From Rhizophagus sp. LPA8_4_AMF (lineage: Eukaryota > Glomeromycota > Glomeromycetes > Glomerales > Glomeraceae), in the NCBI GenBank assembly GCA_021464525.1, contig JADRCO010000479.1, positions 1 through 32,846 of the forward strand: 32,846 nucleotides of DNA, in the 5' to 3' direction. Within the stretch, counting starts at the first letter, position 1; each line of letters opens with the position of its first letter. The position numbers and the translations under genes are program-made. The notes under the pieces are model-generated. The model was not told the DNA's origin. It saw only the letters and a list, made by a program, of their open reading frames with translations, and ran no database searches. Positions 10,618 through 21,227 of the stretch are shown in pieces.

Positions 10618-13222
10618 TTATCTTAAATACCTTTGAATTTCATCTATATCAAATTCAAGTTCTTTTGAATCATATACTGAAAAAAATAGATAAGCAAATG
10701 TTAATATATGTTAATAGGCTATTGACAAGCCATCAATTAATTTACTTTTATTATTCGACCCTTTAATATTTACACGTGAAATACGTGCATTTGAATGCAA
10801 AGAATTTTTTGTATCTGTTAATGATGAGCTTAATTTAAAAATAAACTTATTAATCAGTCGTGCTTAAAATATTTGATTTTTATCGAAATTAAGGTAAAAT
10901 TACCTTTGAGTTCCTTTTATATCAAATTCATATTCTCGCGAAATGTATCCTAAAACAGAATATAATTAATAAAATGATGTAATTTTTTTTAAATTACTTT
11001 AATATTATACATACCTTGTTTTGTATTTAATGAATTTACTGAAAATAAACTTTTGGTTAAAGAATTAGAATTAGTGCACAAAGATCTTAATGGTCTGCTT
11101 GTATAAATTGCTTTGGAATGAGGCTTTCCAGTAAATTCAGGACCAAGTTTCTTTAATCGTATTAACTCTAACCGTTTTTGTTCGGCTTCTCGTGAACGTA
11201 AATTTTCATAACTATTTTGATAAATAAAATAAGTTGAGTATTTGTATTCGACAGTTAAAATTTCGAAAATTTCCCGTGAAGTAGGTCTATTTTTAGGATC
11301 CGAATCCCAACATCTTTTCATTAACTTAGCCAAAAATTCAGGAGTATCTTCTGTAATTTCAGGACGCTTTCCATCAATAATATCATAAATAAGATTTTGA
11401 TCATGTTCAATATTAGCAAAAGGTTTACATCCTGTTGTACATTCCCACATGATCATACCTAGACTATAAATATCTGATGCTTGTGAAAATTTAGCTCCTT
11501 GAAATATTTCTGGTGCAATATAAGGTATTACTCCATATATTTCCTTATTGAATAAACTATCATTTGCAGGGTGTGATAATCCTAAATCTCCAATGTGCCA
11601 TCGTATTTTTGTAAATTCTTCTAATTGTTTTCCAAAATGATAATAGTAATAGTTCTGATAAGTTCTATGATATAATATATTTCCACTATGAAAATCTCGA
11701 TGTACAAAATTCACATAATGAATTTTTTCAAGTCTAAAATAAAGGATCATATGAATAATACATAATTATGTATATAAATAATATATTAGAAATATAAATA
11801 CCCAATTGATATATTATATAATATCCACATTTTTTCTTTCCATGTAATATCTGAAAAATGAATTTGTAAGTAATTGTGTAAATTTCCTCCATTTGCATAT
11901 TGCATAACTAACATATAATTATTTGTTGCAGGGTCCATTGTAACGCCATAACATATAATAACGTTTCCATAGTAATTGTTCTTGTAATGTGATTTTAACT
12001 ATTGTTTAAAATTGCTTTAATTAAAGAACTACTTCACGTATATTTATAAAAAGAAATAGTATGTTAAAATTACCTCATTTAAAAAATATTTTTTAAAATC
12101 TTGTGAATTTAGAAATTTTTTTAGAGCAACTTGAAATTCCCCTCTATGAGATTCATAATAATGTGATTTATACATACTTTCGTCGTGTGACCAGATTGCT
12201 TTATAAACAATACCATATCCTCCTCTTGCTATTTCTTTTAAATTTTTTATTTGAGAAAATGGAATCCAATAAACAGTTGATTCTGGCCAAATACATCCAT
12301 AGTTTGTCTTAATAATAAAATCGTAAACACTTAACATATTAGAATCTTTATTAATACTACTCATGTAATTTGCAATCTCATGATTGGAGTTTTTATTGAA
12401 ATGTATGACATGGAGAAATTCATCTATGTCATCAATTCCACTTCTATACATTAAAATATCAGAAGTATGTATTATTCTTTCGCATTTCCTACATTGAGAT
12501 TGATACGTAAGTCCAAAAATAATATTTGTCATTAAACAATGTCTACATCCAATATAAAGTATATAACAACTTGGACACCATTTTTGACAGGTTGAAGAAA
12601 AGATTAGGTTCAAATTATTACAAGTTATACATTTATTAGCAGTGTCCCACCAAGGTAAATAAAGAATTGGAATAGGTTTTTTATACACTGACTCTATCCA
12701 TCCGGAAGAAATATGATAACAATCTGAACAAATTCTAAATTCATAAAATTCAGAAAATCGCTGAATTAATTTTCCACATAATTTACAATCTTCTTCAATT
12801 TTACTTATCTTATTTTGATTTTCAATACTAATATTAATTTCATATAATAAATATGATGGATGTAGAACTATTTGTTTAAACCATGAAATTATTGAACAAT
12901 TTTTACACCATTCTTGAATTTTTAATGTACAAAAGTTTTTATCCCTACTTGATTCATGTTCTTTACAGTAAATATCTTTTGTACTTATATGTACATCTAA
13001 ATATATTTCATTATGAGTAGTTATACTAGTGACATATTGTAATAGACAATTTTCACAATATTTTTGTTGAATTAAAAGTGTTTTGGAGTATCTATTTCCA
13101 CAATTAAAACAATTTTCATCGTCTTGATTAAATGAAACAAACAAAATCGGCACGGGGCTAGATTTTAATTTTGGAATTGGGTCAAAAGAATCTCTATTAC
13201 ATGTATTATCTGACTGTTTCAT
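10618..13222 (-). CDS. TKL-type protein kinase with N-terminal zinc-knuckle array, 750 aa
   Basis: Exons (minus) 13222-12074, 11998-11802, 11733-11015, 10949-10904, 10828-10746 and 10676-10618 join in phase to 750 aa. Residues 1-280 carry about a dozen Cys pairs (CFNCG, CENC, CKNC, CKLCG, CSDC, CITC, CPSC, CRHC, CRKC), suggesting stacked zinc ribbons with short hydrophobic spacers. The kinase domain follows from about 328: GGYGIVYKA loop (334-342), VALKK with the ATP-binding Lys near 368, HRDFHSGN (460-467, catalytic D462), DLG (498-500) and APE (522-524). It ends with RCWDSDPKNRPTSREI, typical of TKL kinases. All catalytic residues are present. The C-terminal tail (about 620-750) is Ser-rich, ends in two short acidic modules (REYEFDIKGTQR, KELEFDIDEIQR) and is built from small exons. 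The substrate is unknown. Two decayed copies lie immediately upstream. Confidence 0.88.
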
Positions 13223-13271
13223 TTTTTTTTTTTATGTCCTAATTTTTAAAAAATTTTCATGCCAAAGGTTT

Positions 13272-13281
13272 TATTTATATA
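13272..13281 (-). promoter_or_regulatory. TATA box of the kinase gene
   Basis: Read on the minus strand this is TATATAAATA, about 50 bp upstream of the ATG at 13222, which is followed by a T/A-rich leader. Confidence 0.45.
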
Positions 13282-13433
13282 TTATGGTGGCCAATCAATT
13301 TACTTGGCAGAATTCTTTAGATGTCTTCTTTAAAAGATTTCCAGAATTCCTATAAAGAAAATCGACAAAATCAACTTGTACAAGATAGATTTTATGGTAT
13401 TACTAAATATAAATATATAAAGAAAATAACTAC

Positions 13434-13509
13434 GGAAAATTAACCGGTGGGCAGAATTACATAATTCCAAGACTATCATTAACATTAATTCCTTACCGGT
13501 TAATTTTCC
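13434..13509. repeat. 15-bp perfect inverted repeat upstream of the kinase
   Basis: GGAAAATTAACCGGT at 13434-13448 is matched exactly by ACCGGTTAATTTTCC at 13495-13509, with a 46-bp spacer. It lies about 210 bp upstream of the kinase ATG. It could be a minimal MITE or a regulatory palindrome. Confidence 0.7.
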
Positions 13510-14204
13510 CCGGTTTATAGTATACAGTATAAAATTTGAGTGGTCAAAAGATCGCACATTAATTAGTTTATTGATTAAAGTCTCTACAACAAATCAACTT
13601 TTAAAAATCGTAACATATAAACGAAGTAATATTTATTTATCTAACTAAAAATAAAATTTTAAAAACAAATATCACATTTATTTGTGGGAAAGAACTATTT
13701 TACGCGTCCGTTATTCTTAACTTCCAATTACTAGTATTGAATCGGATTACGTTATTCAATAAGAATATATAATTCTGATTTTTTTATGTACCTAATCTTG
13801 TCAATAACATTTTTCTCCATATTCTCTTATGATCTTAAGCGTCAATGTGTACATTTTAAACAATCGATGTTGGTAAAATAATGGAATTTTCTTTATTAAG
13901 CGCAATGCCTAAAATTTCTATTTCCAAATTTGAAAAATTTGGATTAAATCGTTACCTACTTTAATTCCAGTTTATGAGTAGTAGTAGAATTTGTTATTAA
14001 ATTTATTCATATATTTAATATACAAATACCACCATACATATAATACACAACGAAAGAAAATAATTATAATCTTCAATATATAATAAAATAATTAATTATT
14101 TAGAAAAAAGTAATTAGTGTTAATTATTTAACCTCTAATATTCGCGCATCAAATTAGAATATTTGTTAATAATAAAATCACATATCTTTGCCCTTTGAAT
14201 TAGT
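13510..14204. other. 5' flank of the kinase gene
   Basis: No gene is seen. Parts of this flank are recognisable again at about 15950-16400, for example the stretch around 13570-13620 and that around 13768-13815, showing that the upstream region was duplicated together with the kinase. Confidence 0.55.
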
Positions 14205-14603
14205 ATATAAAGATCTTAACGGTCCGCTCGTATAAATTGTTTTTGAATGAGGTTTTTCAGTAAATTCAGGACCAAGTTTCTTTAATCGTATTTACCTAAT
14301 CGGTTTTGTTCGACTTCTCGCATTTCAAATAAATAACGCGATTCTTTATAATAATATTGATTAAGAGAATTGTATTAGATAGGTAAATTAATAAAATTTC
14401 CCTTGCATCGAGTCTATTTTTAGGGTCCGAATCCCAACATCTTTCATTAAATTAACAAGATATTTAGGAGTATCTTCTGTAATTTTAGGACGCTTGCTTT
14501 TCATTAATAATATAACAATAAGATTATGATTATGTTCAATATTAGCAAATGGTTTACATCCAGTTGTAAATTCCCTCATGATTATCCGATGCTTAGCTCC
14601 TTT

Positions 14604-14630
14604 TATTTTCACGGCGCAGCCGTGAAAATA
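14604..14630. repeat. GC-rich perfect hairpin inside kinase copy 1
   Basis: TATTTTCACGGC (14604-14615) and GCCGTGAAAATA (14619-14630) are exact reverse complements separated by GCA. The intact kinase has no such sequence at the matching position near 11470-11520, so it was gained after duplication. Confidence 0.75.
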
Positions 14631-15084
14631 ACTATTACTTATTGAATAAAAGGATATTTGCTGCTTGTGTTAATACTAAATCACTAATTTTCCATCCATA
14701 TTTTTTATATATTTCCACTATGAATATCTATGTATGAATTGAATTCTACCAAGTCTAGAAATAAAGAATTCTATAATTAAAAGTACCTAAATATTTGTTT
14801 ATTAATAAATTAAATATATAATTACCCTTCTGCTATTATCCATACTTTCCGGAAAGTCAATTTGCAAGTAATTGTATAAATTTCCTTCACTTGCATATTG
14901 AATAACCGACATATAATCATTTGTCAGTTGCAGGGTCCATTGTAACGCCATAACATATATAATGACGTTTCCAATGTAATATAGCTCTCTCAGTATAATT
15001 ACTAATAATTACCTCATATATTAGATTTATATAATGTGATTTACAATTTTACATATACCTGACCAGATCGCTTTAAATAATGTT

Positions 15085-15622
15085 ACGGTACGATTAAGAC
15101 AGCCATTTCACCGACATGAAATTAACCGACATCATTTTGCCGACTTTCATTTTACCGAAATAAAAATTTACCCGACTTCGTTTCACCGAAATGACATATT
15201 ACCGACATAAAAATTATCCAACTTGCCATTTCACCGAAAATTTATACTAGCTGAGCCTCACTCCTTACTGCGCCTTAATTTCATCATCTAAATTTTTAAA
15301 GGTTTTTTTTAAAAAATTGTAAGCTTGTTTATTTTCAAATTGCAATAATAAAGTTAAATTTATTCAATAAATAACTTTCAATTTTATAATACTGTAATTG
15401 TTTCATACTATAAATAATTATTACTTATTCGGTGAAACTCCTTTTTGTTTTTTTATTGATTAGAAAATACAAAATATAAAAACAGTATATAATAAATTAA
15501 CTATGTAGATCATGTCGGTAAAATGGCTATCGGCAAAAATAGGTGATTCGTTGAAATGGTTTCGGAAGAATGTGAAGTCAGTAAGTCTTATGTCGGTGAA
15601 TCAGGTGTCGGTAGAATTGATG
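15085..15622. mobile_element. MITE-like element with ACCGACAT-array arms (copy A)
   Basis: The left arm (about 15105-15245) holds roughly eight variants of a short unit, such as TTTCACCGACAT, TTTTGCCGACTT, TTTTACCGAAAT and ATTACCGACAT, spaced about 15-20 bp. The right arm (about 15510-15615) holds the complementary units ATGTCGGT, ATCGGCAA and GTGTCGGTAGAA, so the whole is an inverted repeat of arrays around a 260-bp AT-rich core. It interrupts kinase copy 1. No coding capacity is visible, so it is non-autonomous. Ends and target duplication could not be fixed by eye. Confidence 0.6.
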
Positions 15623-15839
15623 AATACGCATCTAAATATATTTTTGTAGCATATTGCGATAGACAATTCAAAATATTCTCGTTTAATTAAAAGTGGTTTG
15701 GAATACTTATTTTCACAAATAAAACAATTTTCATCATCTTGATTAAAAGAAACAAACATTGCACGAGAACGTTGAAAAAGTTTTCATCTTTAACACTACT
15801 AGATATTTTATATTTTCTGTAAAAACCCAAAAATTCTAA

Positions 15840-16400
15840 AGGATTAATTTTTGATGCGTCGCCCTGAAGATTGATCTAAATGTTAGTCAATTAAAACTAA
15901 TCAACTGAACAGATAAAAAAATTTATTTTAAGTCAGTACACATTAGTTTATTGGGTAAAGTCTACAATTAAATCTGTCAACTTTTAAAAACCGTAACGTG
16001 ATATAAACGAAGTGTTATCTCGTTATTTCAGTAAAAGTTTATCATAATAAAATACCGTATAGCGCAATCCACTCCAATTCGGCCAAAATTTGTAGCTTTG
16101 GCCCAAGTTATATCAGTGATGGCCGGTGACTGCTATTTGAGTCTTTCGACGTTTTGTGGTATTATAGGTTTGTAATATCATAAGTTTGGCTTGAATTAAA
16201 ACAGCAGATGACTTAAATGACCAAATGACCTGATCGTTTGACATCACCTTATACATACAGTATAGTACCTCCGGGGTATTTTTCTAAAAATGTATAATTC
16301 TGAATTTTTTTATATTTTTTTATGTGCCCGATCTTTTTCTGTAATAATTGTTCTCCATGATTTATGACATTAATACATCTTAAACAAATAATTATGTGTA
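15840..16400. repeat. duplicated 5' flank of the kinase
   Basis: Segments at about 15945-16020 (CATTAGTTTATTGGGTAAAG and onward) and 16295-16345 match the flank upstream of the intact kinase at about 13555-13625 and 13765-13815. Between them, about 16070-16270 is a GC-richer insert absent from the original flank, possibly another small transposon. A 16396-16650 open frame is AT-rich and not supported as a gene. Confidence 0.55.
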
Positions 16401-16784
16401 TAGTATTAAGCGCAAAGCTTCTGTTTATAAATTACAGTTAATTCAAATTCATGATAATGGTAATAAATTTAAATTTACTAAATTTATTGTAAAACTACAT
16501 ATGATGTATGTAAAAATACAAAGAATAAGGAACTTGGAATTTTATAATTTGCGGTTTATAATCTTTACTTTCCTATTTAAATATAAACAAAATTACGTAA
16601 TAAATATAAAAGATACCCATCATTGTCCTAATACAAGATGGAGGCGATAATTACTAAATGGTTATGTCAATAACTTTTCATCTATTCTTTTGAACTCTTT
16701 CTAAACAACTAAAAAATCAGCTTATTTAAATATTTAATCTTAAATATTAATTATATACTGTACAGTATACTTCCTAATTATATG

Positions 16785-17833
16785 TGCTTTCGTGTGATCA
16801 GATTGCTTTATGAACAATGCTATATATTCTTCTATTGCTATTTTATTTGATATATGGAATCCGAGAATATTTGATCATGCCCAAATAATTTTTTTCAATA
16901 ATATTAGCATTGTTTATATATTTGCGATTACAGACAGTACTTGACTACTGTATATTCATTATTAAATTTTAAAATTAACACTATAAAAGATTAGAACTGC
17001 AAATTGTTCTAACGAATCAAAAGACTTGGTTATTAGTCACGTGCTATATGGGTCATTTCGAATATAGTTTAAATATTACATCATGTAATCTCATAATTCT
17101 GCCCAAAATTATTTGTACAATTTCAACGGATGTAAAATATATCACGTGATATTATAAATTTGTAATTCTAGCTGGCATCATATGTTTGGCCTAAATTATA
17201 CAGCATTATATTCAAATGAAAAATGACCTTGAATGGCGTGCCATTCAGGGTCATTCAGGGGTCATTCAGGAGTCATTTCAAAATGGCCGTCAATTTGAAC
17301 GTCATTTTTAACAATTCGAAGCTTCAAATTACATTAATTAGTAGCGTCCCACCATGATAAATAAAGAATTTTATATAATGATTTTATTGATAATGATAAC
17401 AAATTCTAAATCTATAGAATTGCAGAAAATCGCTGGATAATTCCACATAAATAATTTCAATCTATTTTTGTTTTTCAATATCAAATGGCATAAAAAGTAC
17501 GATTTGTAAAGTGCGTAAACCTATTTGTTTAATACCAATGAAATTATTAACAATTTTTAATGTAATTAATGTAATTAATGTATAAAGTTTTTTAACTTTT
17601 TATCCCCCTTACAGTGAAAATCTTGTACTTCTAAATATATAACATTAATGACGTATTTTGATAAACAATTTTCATAATATTTTTGTTATATTTACATCCA
17701 CAAATTAATACAATTTTCATCATCCTTAATAAAAGAAACAAAAAAAAAACCGGTATGAACTAGATTTTAATTTTGGAGTTGGATCGAAAGTATTGTTCAT
17801 CATATGAAATATTTGTATATTTGTCGATTCCAT
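16785..17833 (-). pseudogene. decayed copy 2 of the zinc-knuckle kinase, truncated
   Basis: The minus strand begins with an ATG equivalent at about 17833 after a long A-run (seen as T-run on plus), as in the intact gene. Zinc-knuckle segments are recognisable at 17320-17770, for example the part matching the intact sequence around 12640-12680. The kinase N-lobe segment matching 12180-12300 is at about 16787-16890. The part between them (about 16900-17320) is partly replaced by unrelated sequence that includes a short GTCATTCAGG repeat near 17240-17275. The catalytic C-lobe is absent. It is broken many times over and cannot encode a kinase. Confidence 0.75.
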
Positions 17834-18910
17834 TTTTTATTTATTTTTTTTTTTTTTTTATGTTTAATTAAACAAAAATTTTTTATGCTAATTTATATTT
17901 TTAAATAAAAAAAAAAAAATTATTTGGAAAAGATTTTCCAAGGACCATTTGATATACACACAATGTTAACGGAACAATTTGCAAACTAAAGGAAAGTTTG
18001 TCCGTGATTTACCGACAATCGTACTGTAACACAATAACGTCCGTAAATGAAATTTCAAAAGTTCAATAACAGGAAGTTTCAATTAAAAACTTTATTTAAT
18101 GGTATTTCTTTGAATGAAACTTTATTTTCTATATTAGAATGGATAAAATTGGAATTTTATTCTTAAATATTGAAAGATTATCGAACTTGGCGTAGACGGG
18201 CGTTATTGTACAACTTAATTGTTCGGGAGAATATTTAACGCCTAAAGGAGAAAAGTCTCCCTTTCATTTTATTATAATCGCCCGTTTTAAAATAGACACT
18301 ATATATTAACGAACCCAATTTTGGAAATGATCTCGTTAATTACAGGTCGTAATCCGGTTATGTTATATTAGGTCCGAGTAGTGTCATCATAAGAACATCA
18401 TATGTTATATAAGTCATATGACGATAATGAAGTTCGTGAACGAACGAAACAGGATGTTCGTGCAGCATCTTCAATTTGAAATTCTCTCCTTCTTAATGAC
18501 CAATTTTGCATCTTAGAGATTTCTCAACTTTTGATCAGATTTATATAATTATAATATAAAAAAGATCGTTCATTTGATTAAAAATTGATGCCAAGAAAAA
18601 AAGATATTCCGAAAAAATAACAATAGCTATAAGATTGACTTTCCCTTCTTGTTTTTTTTTTAAGGTTAAACGAATAAGAAAAAAATTAATAAAAAAAGGA
18701 TAAATTAAAAAAATAAGAACATTTTGTTCCTTATTTTAAAATATCTCCTTAACACAATTCAAAAAAATTTTTTTTTTTTTTTTATTATAAGAACGCGTAT
18801 TCTTTTTCTAGACAAATTTTTTAAACCTAAATAACCCCTGTAATTCAAGAATAATTGTATACTTAATAAAATAATATTTTATAGTTTTTTACTTGTTGCA
18901 TAAAATGGGA
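17834..18910. other. intergenic DNA with small palindromes
   Basis: No gene could be supported. Notable are an imperfect inverted pair ACGGGCGTTAT (about 18196) and ATAATCGCCCGT (about 18275), a perfect GGAGA-AAAG-TCTCC hairpin near 18248, and GTTCGTGAACGAAC near 18434. A region around 18380-18540 has short open frames on both strands, for example MQNWSLRRREFQIED on minus, but no assembled gene. Confidence 0.4.
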
Positions 18911-19468
18911 TACATTTCACCGACAATTACTTCACCGACAATCGCCGATAGGATCTTCTCACCGACCGGTCATCTCCCACCATTTAATTTTTAATAAATA
19001 TAAAATATATTGAATTTTGTAATTATCAATATATACATAAACTCAAATTTTTTTCCCCACTACCACCGCATATAACATACAAGACGTAGCCATATATATA
19101 CATAAAAGGAAAGATATATATAGAATGAAATTATCAAATCTCTTTCTTATTGATTAAATCATCATTCCATTTTTGTCTAAATGGATACTTTTCTAAATGG
19201 ATACTATTTGCGAAGTTTGTTCCTTCTACTCGTAATAAACATAATATTAATGTACATAGCTTTGATTATTTTTGAGATGTGATAAGCAAAAAAAGTTGTA
19301 TTTTTTTAGATAATATGTTTTGTTTTATAAAAAAAATTTTTTTTATTTCCTTTAAAAAAATCTTTTGCATTGGCATAATGAATCGTCGCTCGGTGCAACA
19401 ACCGTCGGTAAAATATAATGACCTTTTCGGAGAATTGCCGATAAAAGTGATTGTTGGCGAAATGAATC
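18911..19468. mobile_element. MITE-like element with ACCGACA-array arms (copy B)
   Basis: The left arm reads CATTTCACCGACAATTACTT followed by further CACCGACA, GCCGATA and CACCGACC units (18913-18968). The right arm (about 19385-19465) has the complementary units GTCGCTCGGTG, CCGTCGGTAA, GCCGATAAAAG and TTGTTGGCGAAATG. It has the same architecture as the element at 15085-15622, with a core of similar AT-richness but different detail. Open frames at 19279-19608 lie inside it and are not supported as genes. Confidence 0.5.
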
Positions 19469-19561
19469 AGACCTGTATAAAATATATTTCGCTGATCGGA
19501 TATTGTATAATACGGAAACATTTCTCGAAATAGTAATATTGATAAAAAAGGGTTATGATAT

Positions 19562-20555
19562 TTATTCGTAATGATATGGAACAATACTTTTTGATGATAT
19601 AATATCAAGTTTCTTTTGCAATGATCGCATTATAATTCCATAGATAGCTTCGAAATTCTTATTAGCGATAGCCGCGATCAACCCGTCTTGAATTTTCGCG
19701 TTTCCCTGTATATCATCACATGAAGTAAGGTCTGAAAGCTTGGCAAAAAAAAAAAATAATGTAAATTAGTGTTCTATTAACATGAAGTAAATAATTTTTA
19801 TTAGAACAAATACTATTTCACGTGATTAAATTGCATATCAATGCCATTTTATACGACTCTTTATAAACTTTAAATTCATTCCTTTTGAATTCATACATCA
19901 AGGCAGGATTGATCTGATAATTCTAAAAATAAATATACAATACCATACATCTGGTATAAAGTATATCATGGTCATCTACCTAACTTTTAATCCAATTATG
20001 GTAAACAAAAAAAAAAAATTAGAATAGAAGAATGGATCCTTTATTTGCCGAATCTCCATTCTCGATCAAGATCAAAATTTAAAATAGAAATAATAAAAAT
20101 CTAAAAGGTATTAGTAACATCCAAAATAATAATTTCTATGAAAAGGAAAAAAAAACTAAATCGGGAATAGGCTTAGACTTTGGTTTATACTGTATAATGT
20201 ATATTCCAGTTAACTGTCATTTTATTTAAATAAAATTTAGTCGATCTTAAATAAGTTTCAACCCGTAAAATATGAGTTAGAATTAATGTTCTATAAAGCA
20301 TGATGGTTTACCATATATTTTAAATTCATACAATAATTAGATGTATATTACCTGGACTATTTAGGTATTGAAATCAATAGATAATGGCAAATTTCTTCTT
20401 TTTGATGCTTTATTATACGTAGATGGATTAGTATAAAATATGGAAAATCGGAAGTCGGGATTTTTCTTTATTTCCCGGGATACATAGTCAATTTTATGTA
20501 CAACAATATGTAACCAGGTGATTGGCAGAAAATACAATTTAAACTTATTTGGAAA
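19562..20555 (-). pseudogene. exon-rich remnant of an unknown gene
   Basis: Several minus-strand segments look strongly coding and are bordered by splice-like signals. 20555-20361 follows a TATAG acceptor, is 64 codons long and includes WLHIVVHKIDYVSREIKKNP. A short piece near 20070-20040 reads NFDLDREWRFGK. 19922-19818 follows TTTTTAG and reads NYQINPALMYEFKRNEFKVY and on to a stop. 19755-19562 follows a T-run and AAG, and includes DIQGNAKIQDGLIAAIANKN and NFEAIYGIIMRSLQKKL to a TAA. GC content is raised only in these pieces. I could not join all of them in phase, and stops interrupt two of them, so it is probably a decayed multi-exon gene. The family is not recognised; the 19562-19755 piece may be its last exon. 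Confidence 0.45.
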
Positions 20556-20980
20556 CTATATCGGATAAAACGAAAATGGGTAGACAATAATCAATAAAAC
20601 CTATTAACTGAAAAATATTATATGTACTAAAAAGGGAGCATACTATGATTAATAAATTTGGAAGATCATAATCGATTACCCAATTTATTCATTTTAAATG
20701 ATAATGCCAAATACAACAAAAAATATGGTTATGATCTAGAATTTTGATTATTTATTTTTATTGTAACAAATGATTATATAAAGGTATAGTAATCTGATCT
20801 ACTGCACGATACTATAAGATAAATCGAAATTTCTAACTTTTGAATCTTGGAAAAATATAGCGAGAAAAATAAATTAAAAATAGATTATATTAAAATCATT
20901 TTATAATTTATAAATATTAAACCATTTTTCTTTCATACTATACTTTATAGAAATTTCCAAAAATTTTATCATCACACTAA
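20556..20980. other. AT-rich DNA upstream of the 19562-20555 remnant
   Basis: A possible further exon lies near 20560-20620 on minus (LIGFIDYCLPIFVLSDIV after a TTTTTCAG acceptor), in a different frame from the next segment. Beyond that nothing is seen. Confidence 0.3.
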
Positions 20981-20988
20981 ATATGCAG

Positions 20989-21218
20989 GCACCCCTTTTT
21001 TGTGTGCCAGGTTGGTGGCGCAGCAGTGACAAATAAGGGTGACAAATAGAGATCAGGCCACTTAAAAAAATCTAAGTCGCTGAGATAAATATAAACAACG
21101 CGATCAGGATAATCACGTGATCGGTGACAATTAAATATCACATCCCATATGAAATCACGTGCTAATGCATATTATATATAAGGCTGCGCCACCAACCTGG
21201 CACACAAAAAAGTTATGC
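20989..21218. mobile_element. hAT-like MITE, 230 bp
   Basis: A perfect 30-bp inverted repeat, 20995-21024 against 21183-21212 (TTGTGTGCCAGGTTGGTGG within it), lies near both ends. The outermost GCA also pairs. ATATGCAG at 20981-20988 recurs at 21220-21227, an 8-bp direct repeat consistent with a hAT-type target duplication with one extra base at the right edge. The interior has two TCACGTG motifs and no transposase. The identical arms suggest a young insertion. Confidence 0.78.
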
Positions 21219-21227
21219 AATATGCAG

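Larger units (their letters stand above)
14205..15760 (-). pseudogene. decayed copy 1 of the zinc-knuckle kinase
   Basis: Minus-strand similarity to the intact kinase runs in the same order. The tail segment (AIYTSRPLRS and PEFTGKPHSK equivalents) is at about 14211-14300, RPTSREIFEI at 14390-14420 and the SDPKNR equivalent at about 14425-14445. The EITEDTP/GCKPF part is at 14470-14580, the exon-2 part at 14830-14990 and the N-lobe edge at 15055-15080. After an inserted element the zinc-knuckle region resumes at about 15630-15757. The intron between exons 2 and 3 is still present, so this is a DNA duplicate and not a processed copy. About 0.8 kb corresponding to the middle of exon 1 is missing where the element sits. 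Many small deletions and stops make it nonfunctional. An open frame at 14388-14612 is a leftover of the C-lobe. Confidence 0.82.

Noticed and set aside
12103-12312. 69-aa plus-strand frame
   Set aside because: It is antisense to the kinase N-lobe coding sequence.
19279-19608. Overlapping open frames of 84 and 100 aa on opposite strands
   Set aside because: Both lie mainly inside the ACCGACA-arm element, are Phe/Ile/Lys-rich, and have no protein-like pattern.
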